From: a virus
DNA: 25,475 nucleotides
IMG/VR virus record: IMGVR_UViG_3300042113_000285
Span: 1 to 25,475 of that record
Direction: 5' to 3' (one strand)
Shown here: one piece after another, positions 8,078 to 17,093 of the stretch
Numbering within the stretch: position 1 is the first letter of the stretch
How the letters are laid out: the number at the start of each line of letters is the position of its first letter
The notes under the pieces: generated by a model
Databases searched by the model: none
What the model was told of the DNA's origin: nothing
The model's input: the letters and a program-made list of their open reading frames with translations, nothing else
Made by a program: the position numbers and the translations under genes

Positions 8078-8335
8078 TTATGCTGTTACTACAGTAACAG
8101 CTTTTGTAGTAGTGTTAAGATACAAATCCCCAACAGCCAAACCAGCAGTCACTGCTGCTGCGTTATTAGCATAAGATCTGGCAACTAAGGTGCTTTGGAC
8201 ATCAGCAAAAGCCTCAGTACCAAATTCCGACCTTTTAAAAAGACCGGCTGCAACAATTGCATCAATAAATTTTTCAATAGTTACATTTGTAAACTCCCAA
8301 ATGTATTTAAAAGGTCCTTTTTTATAAATTGACAT
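8078..8335 (-). CDS. Small virion-associated protein (85 aa)
   Basis: The N-terminus MSIYKKGPFKYIWEFTNVTIEKFID is helical. The C-terminal half, ARSYANNAAAVTAGLAVGD followed by LYLNTTTKAV, matches a short motif (xxDAxxAxxGLxVGxLYxNxxT) that recurs at the ends of many phage structural proteins. The gene follows the capsid gene across a strong terminator (8361-8398), which suggests it may be expressed at a different level. Candidates are a head-decoration or tail-associated small protein. The identification as virion-associated rests on the motif and context. Confidence 0.65.
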   Translation of the reverse strand: MSIYKKGPFKYIWEFTNVTIEKFIDAIVAAGLFKRSEFGTEAFADVQSTLVARSYANNAAAVTAGLAVGDLYLNTTTKAVTVVTA

Positions 8336-8360
8336 AATTTTTTTAAATTAAATTGTTAAA

Positions 8361-8398
8361 CAAAAAAAGTGGGGAGGCACTCAGACCTCCCCTCTTTT
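8361..8398 (-). terminator. Terminator after the major capsid gene
   Basis: A GGGGAGG / CCTCCCC seven-bp stem (8371-8377 with 8386-8392) with an eight-base loop is flanked by seven A and a T-rich side. On the minus strand it begins 19 bases after the capsid stop codon and runs into a U-run. This is a well-formed rho-independent terminator and fits a highly expressed capsid transcript. Confidence 0.85.
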
Positions 8399-8410
8399 GA
8401 TTTACAAATT

Positions 8411-10030
8411 TTAGAACGAACCTCCCGTAACTGGGTTTCTCATTACAATTTTAAGAACCTTGGTTGGGTCTTTAACCCAAATAGCAGGCATTGTTTGGCT
8501 CATGTACACACGGTATCCGTTGAATTGACCGGAGCTTGCAAAGCCTTGACTTCTACCCATATAGTCCATAGTACCATTTTGATAGAACCACTTCAGTTGA
8601 TTATCCCAGCTAAGTTTCAAAAGATAAATGTTATCATTACCATTTTCAGTGACATCAAAGATGATGAAGCTATAAGAGCTCAAAGGGCGGCCGTCAATCA
8701 ATGGATTTTCAACATCGTTTGTATGCAAGTTATCAAATGCAGGGTTAAGAACAAACTTAACATTTGCCAAAAACGGAATTGTAAAGCTGGTATAAGCAAA
8801 TCCAAAATCAAGATCCATGCCTTTACCATTAACAGCTCCAATTTCAGAAGCATTCTGAACCAAACCAGAACCATAAACTTCATCAGCAATTGCTTTATTA
8901 ATCATTTGCATACCGCCAATACCGGTTTGAACAACAAGCTTGCGTTGAGGATCCGGACCTTTGAATTCAACTTTACCTTGATAAAAGTTGTAAAGTTCAG
9001 ATTTGAACATATCAAGAGAAAATGAAGATTTGTTGTACACTCTCTTAAATGAATTGTCAAGCTGACTCCACAAACCTACAGACAGACGAATATCATCTGG
9101 ACCATCTTGCTTAACTCTACCACCTTTACCCCACATCAAGTAAGTTTCAATGTCGTTTGCAATTTTGCTAAGGTGAGCAGCTTCAAGGTTAGTAATAAAA
9201 GTTCTTGACAATTGACCGCTTTCAAAAGCCTGCCTTGCGCCAGATTTACCCATAGCAGCAACAAGTTCTTCAATTGAAGATACTGAAGGATTGTTTTGAT
9301 CTTGGTTAAAGTTCCTCCAAATTTCAGTTACTGGTACAGTTCCATCAGCATTCAAACCACCTTTGATCATCAAATCTGCGCGGCTAGAAATTGAATAATG
9401 AACGTGAGCTTCAGCTCCTCCTACAAAGTTGTAGAACTCACGAAATCCTGAACCTGTTTCCATGTCAGAAAAACGCTCACCATACTCACCACGGGCGGAA
9501 CCCTTACGGAAGAACTTAGTGCCAGGAGCAAGATATTTATTTGCAAGTACTGCGGAGTTATTGTTATTTACCAGCTGAACAGTGTAAATAAAACCATCAC
9601 CTGCAGAAATAATATCTGCTGCGGTAATATACAATTCCAAACCATTGTACTTATCATAAGTGATAATATCACCATGACCAAAAGATCTCTTAGACAATTT
9701 GATAGTAAAAGTAGTACCATCAACACCTTTTGTAGTGTTAGCTGGATCAAGATCCAAAACAATAAAAGGAAGATCCTGTGCAATAGGAGTTTGCCATTTG
9801 TATTCTCCACGGGCATTGTCTACCAAAATAGTATTTTTGCCACCAAAAGAAGCCATTTGGTACAAGGGCATTTCAACTTTTTGTGTCATTGCCCACAAAT
9901 CAACAGGACCCATGTCCATAGGTTCTGCGCTACCCAACATTTGAGTTAGGTGATATGAATCAACGTGAGAACTAGCCTTGTAGTTAGTATCTCTCAGGAA
10001 GATTCCATTGTTTAAAACTGGTGTTGCCAT
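8411..10030 (-). CDS. Major capsid protein (539 aa)
   Basis: The gene sits two genes after the portal and directly after an acidic scaffold-like protein, the usual place for the capsid subunit, and is followed by a strong terminator. The 539-aa protein has a mixed alpha/beta composition without membrane segments or catalytic motifs. Its size is close to that of the long HK97-fold capsid proteins of crAss-like phages. The N-terminal region (MATPVLNNGIFLRDTNYKAS, then SYHLTQMLGSAEPMDMGPVD) precedes helical and beta-rich segments, with a candidate spine helix around ISSIEELVAAMGKSGARQAF-like residues 250-275. The HK97 fold is inferred from context; no fold prediction was run. Confidence 0.85.
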   Translation of the reverse strand: MATPVLNNGIFLRDTNYKASSHVDSYHLTQMLGSAEPMDMGPVDLWAMTQKVEMPLYQMASFGGKNTILVDNARGEYKWQTPIAQDLPFIVLDLDPANTTKGVDGTTFTIKLSKRSFGHGDIITYDKYNGLELYITAADIISAGDGFIYTVQLVNNNNSAVLANKYLAPGTKFFRKGSARGEYGERFSDMETGSGFREFYNFVGGAEAHVHYSISSRADLMIKGGLNADGTVPVTEIWRNFNQDQNNPSVSSIEELVAAMGKSGARQAFESGQLSRTFITNLEAAHLSKIANDIETYLMWGKGGRVKQDGPDDIRLSVGLWSQLDNSFKRVYNKSSFSLDMFKSELYNFYQGKVEFKGPDPQRKLVVQTGIGGMQMINKAIADEVYGSGLVQNASEIGAVNGKGMDLDFGFAYTSFTIPFLANVKFVLNPAFDNLHTNDVENPLIDGRPLSSYSFIIFDVTENGNDNIYLLKLSWDNQLKWFYQNGTMDYMGRSQGFASSGQFNGYRVYMSQTMPAIWVKDPTKVLKIVMRNPVTGGSF

Positions 10031-10056
10031 AATTTATTTTTTTTAATTGTTAAAGG

Positions 10057-11301
10057 TTAAAAGCGTTTAAAAATGTTATTTTGTCTTTGTATTTTTCTTT
10101 TACTGTTTGGTTCTTCATTGTCATATACTCCTGTAGAATTTGCACTATTGTTTGCTTGTTCAATTTTTAGTTTTCTAACAGTTGCTTCCACAGCTTTTTG
10201 AGATCCTTTTTCCATGATTTTAGATTTATAACCATCAGGATCAGATAGCAACCAAAGTGCCTCTGAAATTAAAGCGTAATTTGGTTCAACAAATTGATAC
10301 TTCTCTAAAAGATGCCCCAAAAGATTTGTATTTCTACCACTAACAGAAGGATAGTTTGGTTCAACTAAACCTGCAAAAAGCATATTTTGTGTCTTTTTAT
10401 CTAATTTAATTTCACCAAGTTGACCATCTTTTAAAGTTTCATAAACATTATGAGCATATTTACGAGATGCATTTTCTTGTTGCCTACGTCTAAGTTCTTG
10501 TTCTTGAAGTTTTTGAGCTACAACTTCTTCTTGCATTTTGTCCAATTTTGGCTTAAACTTATTAGCTTGTGCTTCAAGTTTACCAAGATCTTTCCAAACT
10601 TCAATCTCCTCCTCAATTTCATCTTGTGTACCATAACCGGTGAAATGTAAATAATTTCTAATTATTGTCTCTTGATCCTTTTCATCTTTAACATCAAGCT
10701 CTCTAGTTTCTTCAACATAAGCTAGTGTCTGAAATAAACCTTTAAGATCAGAGCCACCGTTTGCTACATAACGAGCAGCAATTTGCAATTCTTCAGGCAA
10801 AGACTCAAAAAATTGTTTAGGAGTTTCCATTCGAGTCTGATTAGCCTTTTCTTCCAAATTAGCTTCAATCAGTTCTTCCCAATCTTTTATTGTGTATTCA
10901 TCAAAAGGTTTATCATCATCAAAAGGAACAAGTTTTTGTTCTTTAATTAGTTTATTAAAAAGATCTGACATCCCCTCAATTTTCTTCCTCCCCCTTGTTT
11001 CAATTTTCTCATCATCAGATAAATTTTCTAAATCTTCTATGGTAGCTACTGGAGTTTTATCTTTATTTTCATCAGGTTTATTATCAACCACTTTATCTTT
11101 AATATCATCTTTATCATCATCAGAATCTTCGGTGAATGAAAAATCCACAGGTTTTGATTTAGAAAAAATATTAACTGCTTTTTTCTCTGAACCAGACTCT
11201 GGAACAGTGATGCTATCCGCAGAGGCGGCTCCTCCAAAAAGTTGATCAATGTCTAGATCAAGAACTTCCACTTTAGTTTGCACGTTTTGTTGTGTACTCA
11301 T
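10057..11301 (-). CDS. Scaffolding / head-assembly protein candidate (414 aa)
   Basis: This is a strongly charged protein between portal and capsid genes, the usual position of a scaffold. Residues about 50-100 are very acidic (EDSDDDKDDIKDK, then KPDENKDK). The middle is helical with a long predicted coiled coil (KLDKMQEEVVAQKLQEQELRR, split around KFKP). The C-terminus is basic and short (SKRKIQRQNNIFKRF), like the capsid-binding tails of known scaffolds. No protease motif is apparent, so prohead maturation must use another factor if it happens. The 128-base AT-rich gap upstream (11302-11429) may hold a promoter for this gene and the capsid gene. The scaffold function is inferred from composition and position. 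Confidence 0.7.
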   Translation of the reverse strand: MSTQQNVQTKVEVLDLDIDQLFGGAASADSITVPESGSEKKAVNIFSKSKPVDFSFTEDSDDDKDDIKDKVVDNKPDENKDKTPVATIEDLENLSDDEKIETRGRKKIEGMSDLFNKLIKEQKLVPFDDDKPFDEYTIKDWEELIEANLEEKANQTRMETPKQFFESLPEELQIAARYVANGGSDLKGLFQTLAYVEETRELDVKDEKDQETIIRNYLHFTGYGTQDEIEEEIEVWKDLGKLEAQANKFKPKLDKMQEEVVAQKLQEQELRRRQQENASRKYAHNVYETLKDGQLGEIKLDKKTQNMLFAGLVEPNYPSVSGRNTNLLGHLLEKYQFVEPNYALISEALWLLSDPDGYKSKIMEKGSQKAVEATVRKLKIEQANNSANSTGVYDNEEPNSKRKIQRQNNIFKRF

Positions 11302-11429
11302 ATTTTTTTGGTTTGTTGGTTATGTATATAATATATAAAATTATTTTTAAATTAAACCTATAAAATTTTTTTGAAATGAAATATTTTACATCATATGGCT
11401 ATAATCAAAAATAATTTTTACTTTAAACT

Positions 11430-14177
11430 TTAATCATTTTTCTTCACTCCTTTATCATACTTATTTTTATTTTCTCTAGCTATCTCAAGCTGAGTTTGAG
11501 CAACTTCCCGTTGTGTGTTTAATCTTTCTTTTTCAACATTAAGTTTGTCTCTTTCAATACTACTTTTAACGGCATTCTCTTCTCTTTTAAAGTTCATCTG
11601 CTCCTGATACTCTGTTGTCTTACGTATATCAGTCATTGCATCTTTATAATCTGAAATCATATTCTTATTAACATCTTGGCCAGAACCAAAGGCAGCAGAT
11701 CTAATTTCAGCAATTAAAATATCTTTTTGCCTATTCTTCTCATTTTCAGTGATTTCAAAATTTATTTTCTCTTGATTCTCCTGTGCACGAGCCTGAAGTT
11801 GTTGTTCTTGCATCTGCCTTTGGTTTTCCATTGCCCTCTCTCTAATTTCATTTTGTTTTTCCTCAGAACTCTTAAGGGCAGATGTAATTTCAGCCATTGA
11901 TTCAGATTTAATAATATTACCGAGATCATAAATAGAGGCGCCGGCTGTATTATTTTGAATTGCAAGTTGTTTAAGTTGCTCTAAAACAGCTCTGTGATTG
12001 GTTTTTGTTGTAGCAAAAATGTTAAAATCTCTAAGCAAAAGCTTTGTACCATTAATAGTAAAATTAACTTTTTCCGCTTCACTTGTTATATAACTAAGCC
12101 TAACACTTGGATTTGAACTTTGATAAAACTGTGCTAAATCCGTTCTCATCTGATGAACACGAGGCATCAAATAATCAGAGTGCTGATTAAAGTAAATTTC
12201 TGTTTGAGCGTAAGATTGATTTAAGGCTTGTGTAACACCAGTGGCAGTTTCTTGTCCAATTGGAGCGCCAAGTCTTTGCGGATTAATTCCAATTGAATCA
12301 AAAGCCTGTTGTTTAAAATAATTAGAAAGCTGAATTCTTGTCATTAATCTATTTGTTTGTTCAAGATTCAAAGTTTGATAATGCTGAAAAGATAAAGGGT
12401 TTTCGGTGTTAGTAATGCTAGTATCTAAAGGAAGCATCTGAAAATTTTTCATGGCTACAAATGCCTTAGCATAATTACCCTTTCCCCAATCCTCTCCCAT
12501 AGAATGTCTAGGAAGAGCATTTTGATCAAACATAATAACTGTGCCAAGCTCATCCACCAATATATCGGCAATTTGATTGTTAACCATATTATAACCAATC
12601 TGATAAGCTTTCATTAAATCAACTAAAGATGTTGATTTTGTATTTCTATCAGAGAACACACGACCCTCAACCGGTAATTTGCATCCATACAAAGTTTGAC
12701 TGCCTTTAAATTGAAAAGGAATTCTGCCTGGTTTTTTTCTATTTATACCCAAATAAATTGGGTTGATATTATTAGATACATTTGATCTCCAAAAAGCTGG
12801 AAGGTTTGGTCCAATTTTAACACCACCCCAAACTTCATTAATCCAAATCCATTCAATATGTTCTCCCTCAATAAGATTTTCTTTTGTTTTGTTTTTAAAC
12901 ATTGATGTATCGTATATAGGCTTTTCTGTAACCTTAAATGTTTCATCAATAATTTCTTGAATTACCTCACCTTCTGAAGTTATTTTAGTTAAATGACCTA
13001 ATTTTCTTTGTGTTTTCCAGTAAGTTGTGCAGACTCTCATTAAATATCTTTCACCCCAAGTTGAAATATCATCCCCCTCTTTTAAAATAGAACTTAAAAT
13101 ATCCCCGCCAATAGCTGGATCATTAGTCCAATTACTAACAAAACGTCTATAGTCAAGACCTGGAGAATTTGTATTCCACTCATGCGACTTAGTAGCATCA
13201 TAATAACTGCCATCATTTTGGTATCCATTTACTTGATACAATGCTGATTTAGCAGGGTAAATATTCTGAAGAGACACTAATTGTTCTTCTGTCATTAAAT
13301 AACCATATTTGTCAACAACATCCGCGGCTGTCATTAAGTCAATTTTACCAACAAAATTTCCCTCTGATATATATCTACTATCCGGAGATTTATGATAAAA
13401 TGTAAGTACTGGATTCCATAACTCAACATCATAGTCATCTTCAAGCATCTTAAAATGCCAAAATTCTCTATCCGTGATGAGCATATCTCTAAAAGCCCTC
13501 TCCTCTAATTCTTGCATTTTAAATCTTTCTTCATCAACTTTATACTGATGACTTGCCCATTCCTCTACTAAAGATCTATAATCTTTCCTAAAAAAGTCTT
13601 CAATTTCTGGAAGAGACTTAATATTTTCTGGAGCTAATGATTTTTGAGCTTCCTCACTTTGAGGATCCAATCCCATTTCAATCATTTTAGCAATAAGTTT
13701 TGACTCTGCATCAGCTAATAAATTCTGTTCAATAAGAGCCCTTTTTTGTTCAAGCATCTCATTATAAGAGGTGTCATCAACAGCTCTAAATTGAATACCA
13801 TTATATCTTTTAGAAAACTCTCCACAAAGTACATTAATTACGTTTGGAATAATTGGATAGAATTTAAGTTCTAATGCTGATTCGTTTTCTTTGGTTAAAA
13901 CGTCAAGCATATCAGCGTAGTCATTATCATCAGAAACAATGTAATCTGTTTTATCTATGATCCCCTTGGCAAGTTTATAGTTTTTAAGTAACTTTCTAGC
14001 ATTCACTCTTAAAAATTCAACACCTTGTATTTCTAACCAATCTATATTCCAAGCTGCCCAATCATCATCTTTATCTTTTTGTGGTAAAAATTGAACCGGT
14101 TGTGTAAGGCTTGATGTAGCCTGGTAACCCTCTGCTTTAGCTCCTTTTTTTAAATCTAGTGCGTTGTATAGTTTCAT
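11430..14177 (-). CDS. Portal protein (915 aa)
   Basis: Its start codon shares one base with the TerL stop (TAATG), the classic TerL-portal order. At 915 aa it is much longer than standard portals (about 450-700 aa) but in keeping with the large portals of crAss-like phages. An alpha/beta N-terminal and central region includes ELKFYPIIPNVINVLCGEFSKR, where a portal often has its first wing helices. It is followed by a very long C-terminal helical, Q/E/R-rich segment (from about residue 770: KSSEEKQNEIRERAMENQRQ onward) ending in a lysine-rich tail. Such a helix would correspond to a barrel or crown projecting into the capsid. The portal assignment rests on position, length and architecture. 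Confidence 0.85.
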   Translation of the reverse strand: MKLYNALDLKKGAKAEGYQATSSLTQPVQFLPQKDKDDDWAAWNIDWLEIQGVEFLRVNARKLLKNYKLAKGIIDKTDYIVSDDNDYADMLDVLTKENESALELKFYPIIPNVINVLCGEFSKRYNGIQFRAVDDTSYNEMLEQKRALIEQNLLADAESKLIAKMIEMGLDPQSEEAQKSLAPENIKSLPEIEDFFRKDYRSLVEEWASHQYKVDEERFKMQELEERAFRDMLITDREFWHFKMLEDDYDVELWNPVLTFYHKSPDSRYISEGNFVGKIDLMTAADVVDKYGYLMTEEQLVSLQNIYPAKSALYQVNGYQNDGSYYDATKSHEWNTNSPGLDYRRFVSNWTNDPAIGGDILSSILKEGDDISTWGERYLMRVCTTYWKTQRKLGHLTKITSEGEVIQEIIDETFKVTEKPIYDTSMFKNKTKENLIEGEHIEWIWINEVWGGVKIGPNLPAFWRSNVSNNINPIYLGINRKKPGRIPFQFKGSQTLYGCKLPVEGRVFSDRNTKSTSLVDLMKAYQIGYNMVNNQIADILVDELGTVIMFDQNALPRHSMGEDWGKGNYAKAFVAMKNFQMLPLDTSITNTENPLSFQHYQTLNLEQTNRLMTRIQLSNYFKQQAFDSIGINPQRLGAPIGQETATGVTQALNQSYAQTEIYFNQHSDYLMPRVHQMRTDLAQFYQSSNPSVRLSYITSEAEKVNFTINGTKLLLRDFNIFATTKTNHRAVLEQLKQLAIQNNTAGASIYDLGNIIKSESMAEITSALKSSEEKQNEIRERAMENQRQMQEQQLQARAQENQEKINFEITENEKNRQKDILIAEIRSAAFGSGQDVNKNMISDYKDAMTDIRKTTEYQEQMNFKREENAVKSSIERDKLNVEKERLNTQREVAQTQLEIARENKNKYDKGVKKND

Positions 14178-16363
14178 TATTTAAGATTTTTAAAAGCCGC
14201 TCTAGAAACTTTACCTGAAATCAAAGACCCCCGGCGTTCTAAATTTTTAAACGGACTATACTTTAATTTATACAAATTTTTTTGATTTTCCAAGTTCTTT
14301 GTGCTATCTTCTTCATTTCTTTTAGCAAATCCTCTATTAGACTGCTGTATTTTAGCAAATGCAACTAAAGCGGCAAAAGAAACTAACCGGTCAACGTTTA
14401 CACCAGGCTGATATGCTAGCATCTCTTTTAATAACATCGGATCTGGGATCCTTTCAATTCCAAACTCTACACTTAATGTGTTTCCTTCGGAGTCAAGTTC
14501 TTTGTCAATCTCTTCCCTTAAAAACTCAATTGCATAAGAAATAAGATGGCTTTTAAACAAAGTTCCTGTATTTTTCCAACCATACTCCTGATAAACTGTG
14601 GTATTTGAACCTAAGTCTTTTAGAAATAAAATTTGTTGTTTTGGAACAAGGTATCTTTGTTTTCTTTTTGATATCATGTACTGAATAAAAAGAGAGATGT
14701 TGTTTTCTACTACAGTCCAAGCGTTATACCATTCTATGATTTTTTCTAATTGCTCATGTGTTTTGTTAATGTCATCATAACGACCACACCAAGCGGCAAC
14801 AATTTTATCTTTTTCTATAAAAGATTCATACCCATCTGGAGTTTCACGTTTAACTTCTGTGGCAGATTTATAAACATAAATGCTGCACAAAGAATCAGAG
14901 GTGGTTGTTTTACCTTCAGAAACAGGGTCAATAGAAGCATAGTAGTTTAAAAACCCAGGATTCTTTGTTGGCCTTTCCCAAACAACTAAAACCCCAGATT
15001 TGTCTGTTGTTTGTTTATCAATGGGAAATTGAGATATTGGTAGTTTACTAGTTCTCTTTGCAACAATACCTTCTGCTGTTCTTTCTAGTTCAATACATTC
15101 ATAAGGAAAATGCTTTTCTTCTATCTTTTTAAGATGTTTAGAAATAAGACCTTGAGGAAATATAGATTCCTTTCTATAAGCAAATGCTTCCGCAATATTA
15201 GTGGGGGACTGTGATATCCTAAGTTGATACTGTTCAGGATTTAATTCTGTCTTCCATTTTGCTCTCTGGTTATAAATACTCACTAATGCTTCTGAAACTA
15301 ATGAGTTACCGTAGGCATCAATAAACGGCGGCATTGACCATTGTTCAGGTATAAATAAACCGGCTAATCCAACAGTATTATCTCCATCTAAAAGATCTGT
15401 TTCCACAGCGTATATATCATTATTAGTGGGATTTAATATCATATCCTTAAGAGGTTTGCATTGCTCTAAGTCACCAACAGAACCCGCTGCAATAAACATA
15501 CCCGTGGTAAGTTGTCCGGATGACATAGCCGGCCTTAAATACTCATACGTCTCCATCATTTTTGGAGCAATGCCGGCCTCTTCATGAAAAAAGTATGTAG
15601 TTGGTCCACCGACGCCTGTGGTAGGACTTTTTTCAAATGAAGTACCTTGTATTTTAGATTTTAAACCTTTTGTGGTTTTTCTATTTCCAACTCTAACCTC
15701 AATTTGCTGTTGCCATAAGAGAACTTTTTCTGGATTGCTTGGTCTGTACCAAGCTGTATGCTGATTAAGAAAATCTTTATATTCATCTAAAAATTTCCAA
15801 GAACCTTTATCATTTATATAGTCCTTTAAACTAGCACCAATCTTACACACACTACCTTCTTCAAACCAATATGTATTTATAATCTTACCCATATGAAAGT
15901 AAGAAGAAGCAATCTGACGTTTTTTTAAAATTGCAACATGCTTAAAATTAAGTTCCGCCAGCAACTCATATAAAGCCATATGATACTGAGCATCTCTGAC
16001 TTTAGCAAACCCATATTTCTTTTCCTCTTTATCATATATCGGAAGAAAATTAAGCCACATGTAGTAATCTCTAGTTAGATACCACACGCGATCACCATTT
16101 TTAAAAATTACACCTTTTCTACATTTTTCTTTTTGATCATCCCAATAAGTATTAAAATCTTTAGACCTAAATGGTGATGCGCAATAAAAACCTTGCTCTT
16201 CAAAGTTTCTAGATTGTTGATTAAAATCTGAAGATGTCTCATCAAATTGATATTCCCCAGGAATTTTAAAAATAGAAATTAAAAAATCAATAAACTCCTG
16301 ATCCGTGTCAAATTCTGTAACGGTCCATTTTTTATCTTCATATGTTGGTATAATTCTACTCAC
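14177..16363 (-). CDS. terL: Terminase large subunit, ATPase-nuclease (728 aa)
   Basis: This protein pumps DNA into proheads and cuts it. N-terminal ATPase: a deviant Walker A-like motif KKRQIASSY at about 147-155, a Walker B-like YFFHEEAG ending near residue 264 with the catalytic-type glutamates but His before them, and a coupling motif AAGSVGD near 292-298. C-terminal RNase H-like nuclease: ASIDP (D479), VVENN (E553) and NVDRLVSFA (D658), the expected three acidic metal ligands. At 728 aa it is long, as in crAss-like phages. It overlaps the GroES-like gene by eight bases upstream and the portal by one base downstream. No small terminase is recognisable nearby; the 172-aa gene at 17719-18237 is one candidate. 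Confidence 0.93.
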   Translation of the reverse strand: MSRIIPTYEDKKWTVTEFDTDQEFIDFLISIFKIPGEYQFDETSSDFNQQSRNFEEQGFYCASPFRSKDFNTYWDDQKEKCRKGVIFKNGDRVWYLTRDYYMWLNFLPIYDKEEKKYGFAKVRDAQYHMALYELLAELNFKHVAILKKRQIASSYFHMGKIINTYWFEEGSVCKIGASLKDYINDKGSWKFLDEYKDFLNQHTAWYRPSNPEKVLLWQQQIEVRVGNRKTTKGLKSKIQGTSFEKSPTTGVGGPTTYFFHEEAGIAPKMMETYEYLRPAMSSGQLTTGMFIAAGSVGDLEQCKPLKDMILNPTNNDIYAVETDLLDGDNTVGLAGLFIPEQWSMPPFIDAYGNSLVSEALVSIYNQRAKWKTELNPEQYQLRISQSPTNIAEAFAYRKESIFPQGLISKHLKKIEEKHFPYECIELERTAEGIVAKRTSKLPISQFPIDKQTTDKSGVLVVWERPTKNPGFLNYYASIDPVSEGKTTTSDSLCSIYVYKSATEVKRETPDGYESFIEKDKIVAAWCGRYDDINKTHEQLEKIIEWYNAWTVVENNISLFIQYMISKRKQRYLVPKQQILFLKDLGSNTTVYQEYGWKNTGTLFKSHLISYAIEFLREEIDKELDSEGNTLSVEFGIERIPDPMLLKEMLAYQPGVNVDRLVSFAALVAFAKIQQSNRGFAKRNEEDSTKNLENQKNLYKLKYSPFKNLERRGSLISGKVSRAAFKNLK

Positions 16364-16637
16364 CCACTATCACAGCTAAAATATCATTGTGAGAAATTAA
16401 CAAATGCTTTTCACCATTATGATACATTTCTTGGGCATTTGCGTAATCTACATACTGAACCAACTCCCCAACATTAATATCAGAAATTTCTTTACCAACT
16501 CCAACAACATAACCTTGACAGGTTTTTTCTTTGGCGCTGTCTGGTATAATAATAGTAGTGCCTGGAAAAAATTGTTCAGGTTTTTTTTCCAGTATCAGTA
16601 TTTTTTTCCCTATCGGAATTATCTTTTGGTTTTTCAT
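16356..16637 (-). CDS. GroES-like co-chaperonin (93 aa)
   Basis: The 93-aa sequence follows the GroES (Cpn10) pattern from end to end: KIIPIGKKILILEKK, the mobile-loop region with hydrophobic triplet (GTTIIIPDSAKEK), the GYVVGVGKE strand, a GELVQYVDYA segment matching the roof/strand region, and the terminal HNDILAVIVGE. Phage co-chaperonins such as T4 Gp31 cap host GroEL and allow large capsid proteins to fold. No GroEL gene is in the window, so the partner is presumably host GroEL and the likely client is the capsid protein. It overlaps TerL by eight bases, tying it to the packaging operon. The fold is clear; the client is inferred. Confidence 0.88.
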   Translation of the reverse strand: MKNQKIIPIGKKILILEKKPEQFFPGTTIIIPDSAKEKTCQGYVVGVGKEISDINVGELVQYVDYANAQEMYHNGEKHLLISHNDILAVIVGE

Positions 16638-16728
16638 CTTTTATTTTTTTATATTTTTTTTTATTTATTTCATTAATAAACAAACAGTCATCCCAATAAC
16701 AAAAAATTAACTCTATATTTTTATTCAT
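16576..16728 (-). CDS. Possible small overlapping gene (50 aa)
   Basis: An ATG at 16728, two bases after the SET gene stop, opens a 50-codon frame ending in TGA. It begins MNKNIELIFCYWDDCLFINE and becomes lysine-rich. Its first 30 codons fill the otherwise empty gap 16638-16728. The last 20 lie inside the start of the GroES-like gene in another frame. The coupling-type spacing favours a real gene; the overlap and biased composition argue against. No family recognised. Confidence 0.35.
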   Translation of the reverse strand: MNKNIELIFCYWDDCLFINEINKKKYKKIKDEKPKDNSDREKNTDTGKKT

Positions 16729-16730
16729 CG

Positions 16731-17093
16731 TTAGGGTTTTAATAAATGTTTGTAAGTATCATAAGAGGGGTCAAAAGTTGAATAGTTTTCTGTAATTTCT
16801 TCTCCGGGATTTATATCTCTTAAAGCTTTTCCAGTGGCGCCATCTACAGTAGGATCATCAGCATGATTAATATACATAGTATCATCAATGCAATGATGAA
16901 CATTGTCACCAACAACCCAAGTGTAAGTATCCATATAAAAACTTGAAAAAGCACTAAGGGCTTCAGTATCATATTTTTTAATTTTTTGTATACTATTTTC
17001 ATAAACCAATGAATCTTTTGGAATAAATTCAGCAGCAAATAAACCTAACCCCTTACCGGCTGATTTGTCAATTAACGTTTTAAATAAAATCAT
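16731..17093 (-). CDS. Single-domain SET protein, putative lysine methyltransferase (120 aa)
   Basis: SET enzymes transfer a methyl group from S-adenosylmethionine to protein lysines. The expected signature is present in order: a glycine-rich N-terminal motif GKGLGLFA (residues 13-20), NHADDP (76-81) matching the NHxxDPN motif of the SAM pocket, and GEEITENYSTF (97-107) with the candidate catalytic Tyr104. The usual NHS is NHA here. No pre-SET or post-SET zinc cysteines are present. The length is nearly that of chlorella-virus vSET, a minimal viral SET enzyme of about 119 aa. It overlaps the 209-aa gene by ATGA and lies two bases from the next small frame, in the pre-packaging operon that also encodes an HU/IHF-like protein. 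The substrate is unknown; phage or host DNA-binding proteins are possible. Confidence 0.85.
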   Translation of the reverse strand: MILFKTLIDKSAGKGLGLFAAEFIPKDSLVYENSIQKIKKYDTEALSAFSSFYMDTYTWVVGDNVHHCIDDTMYINHADDPTVDGATGKALRDINPGEEITENYSTFDPSYDTYKHLLKP

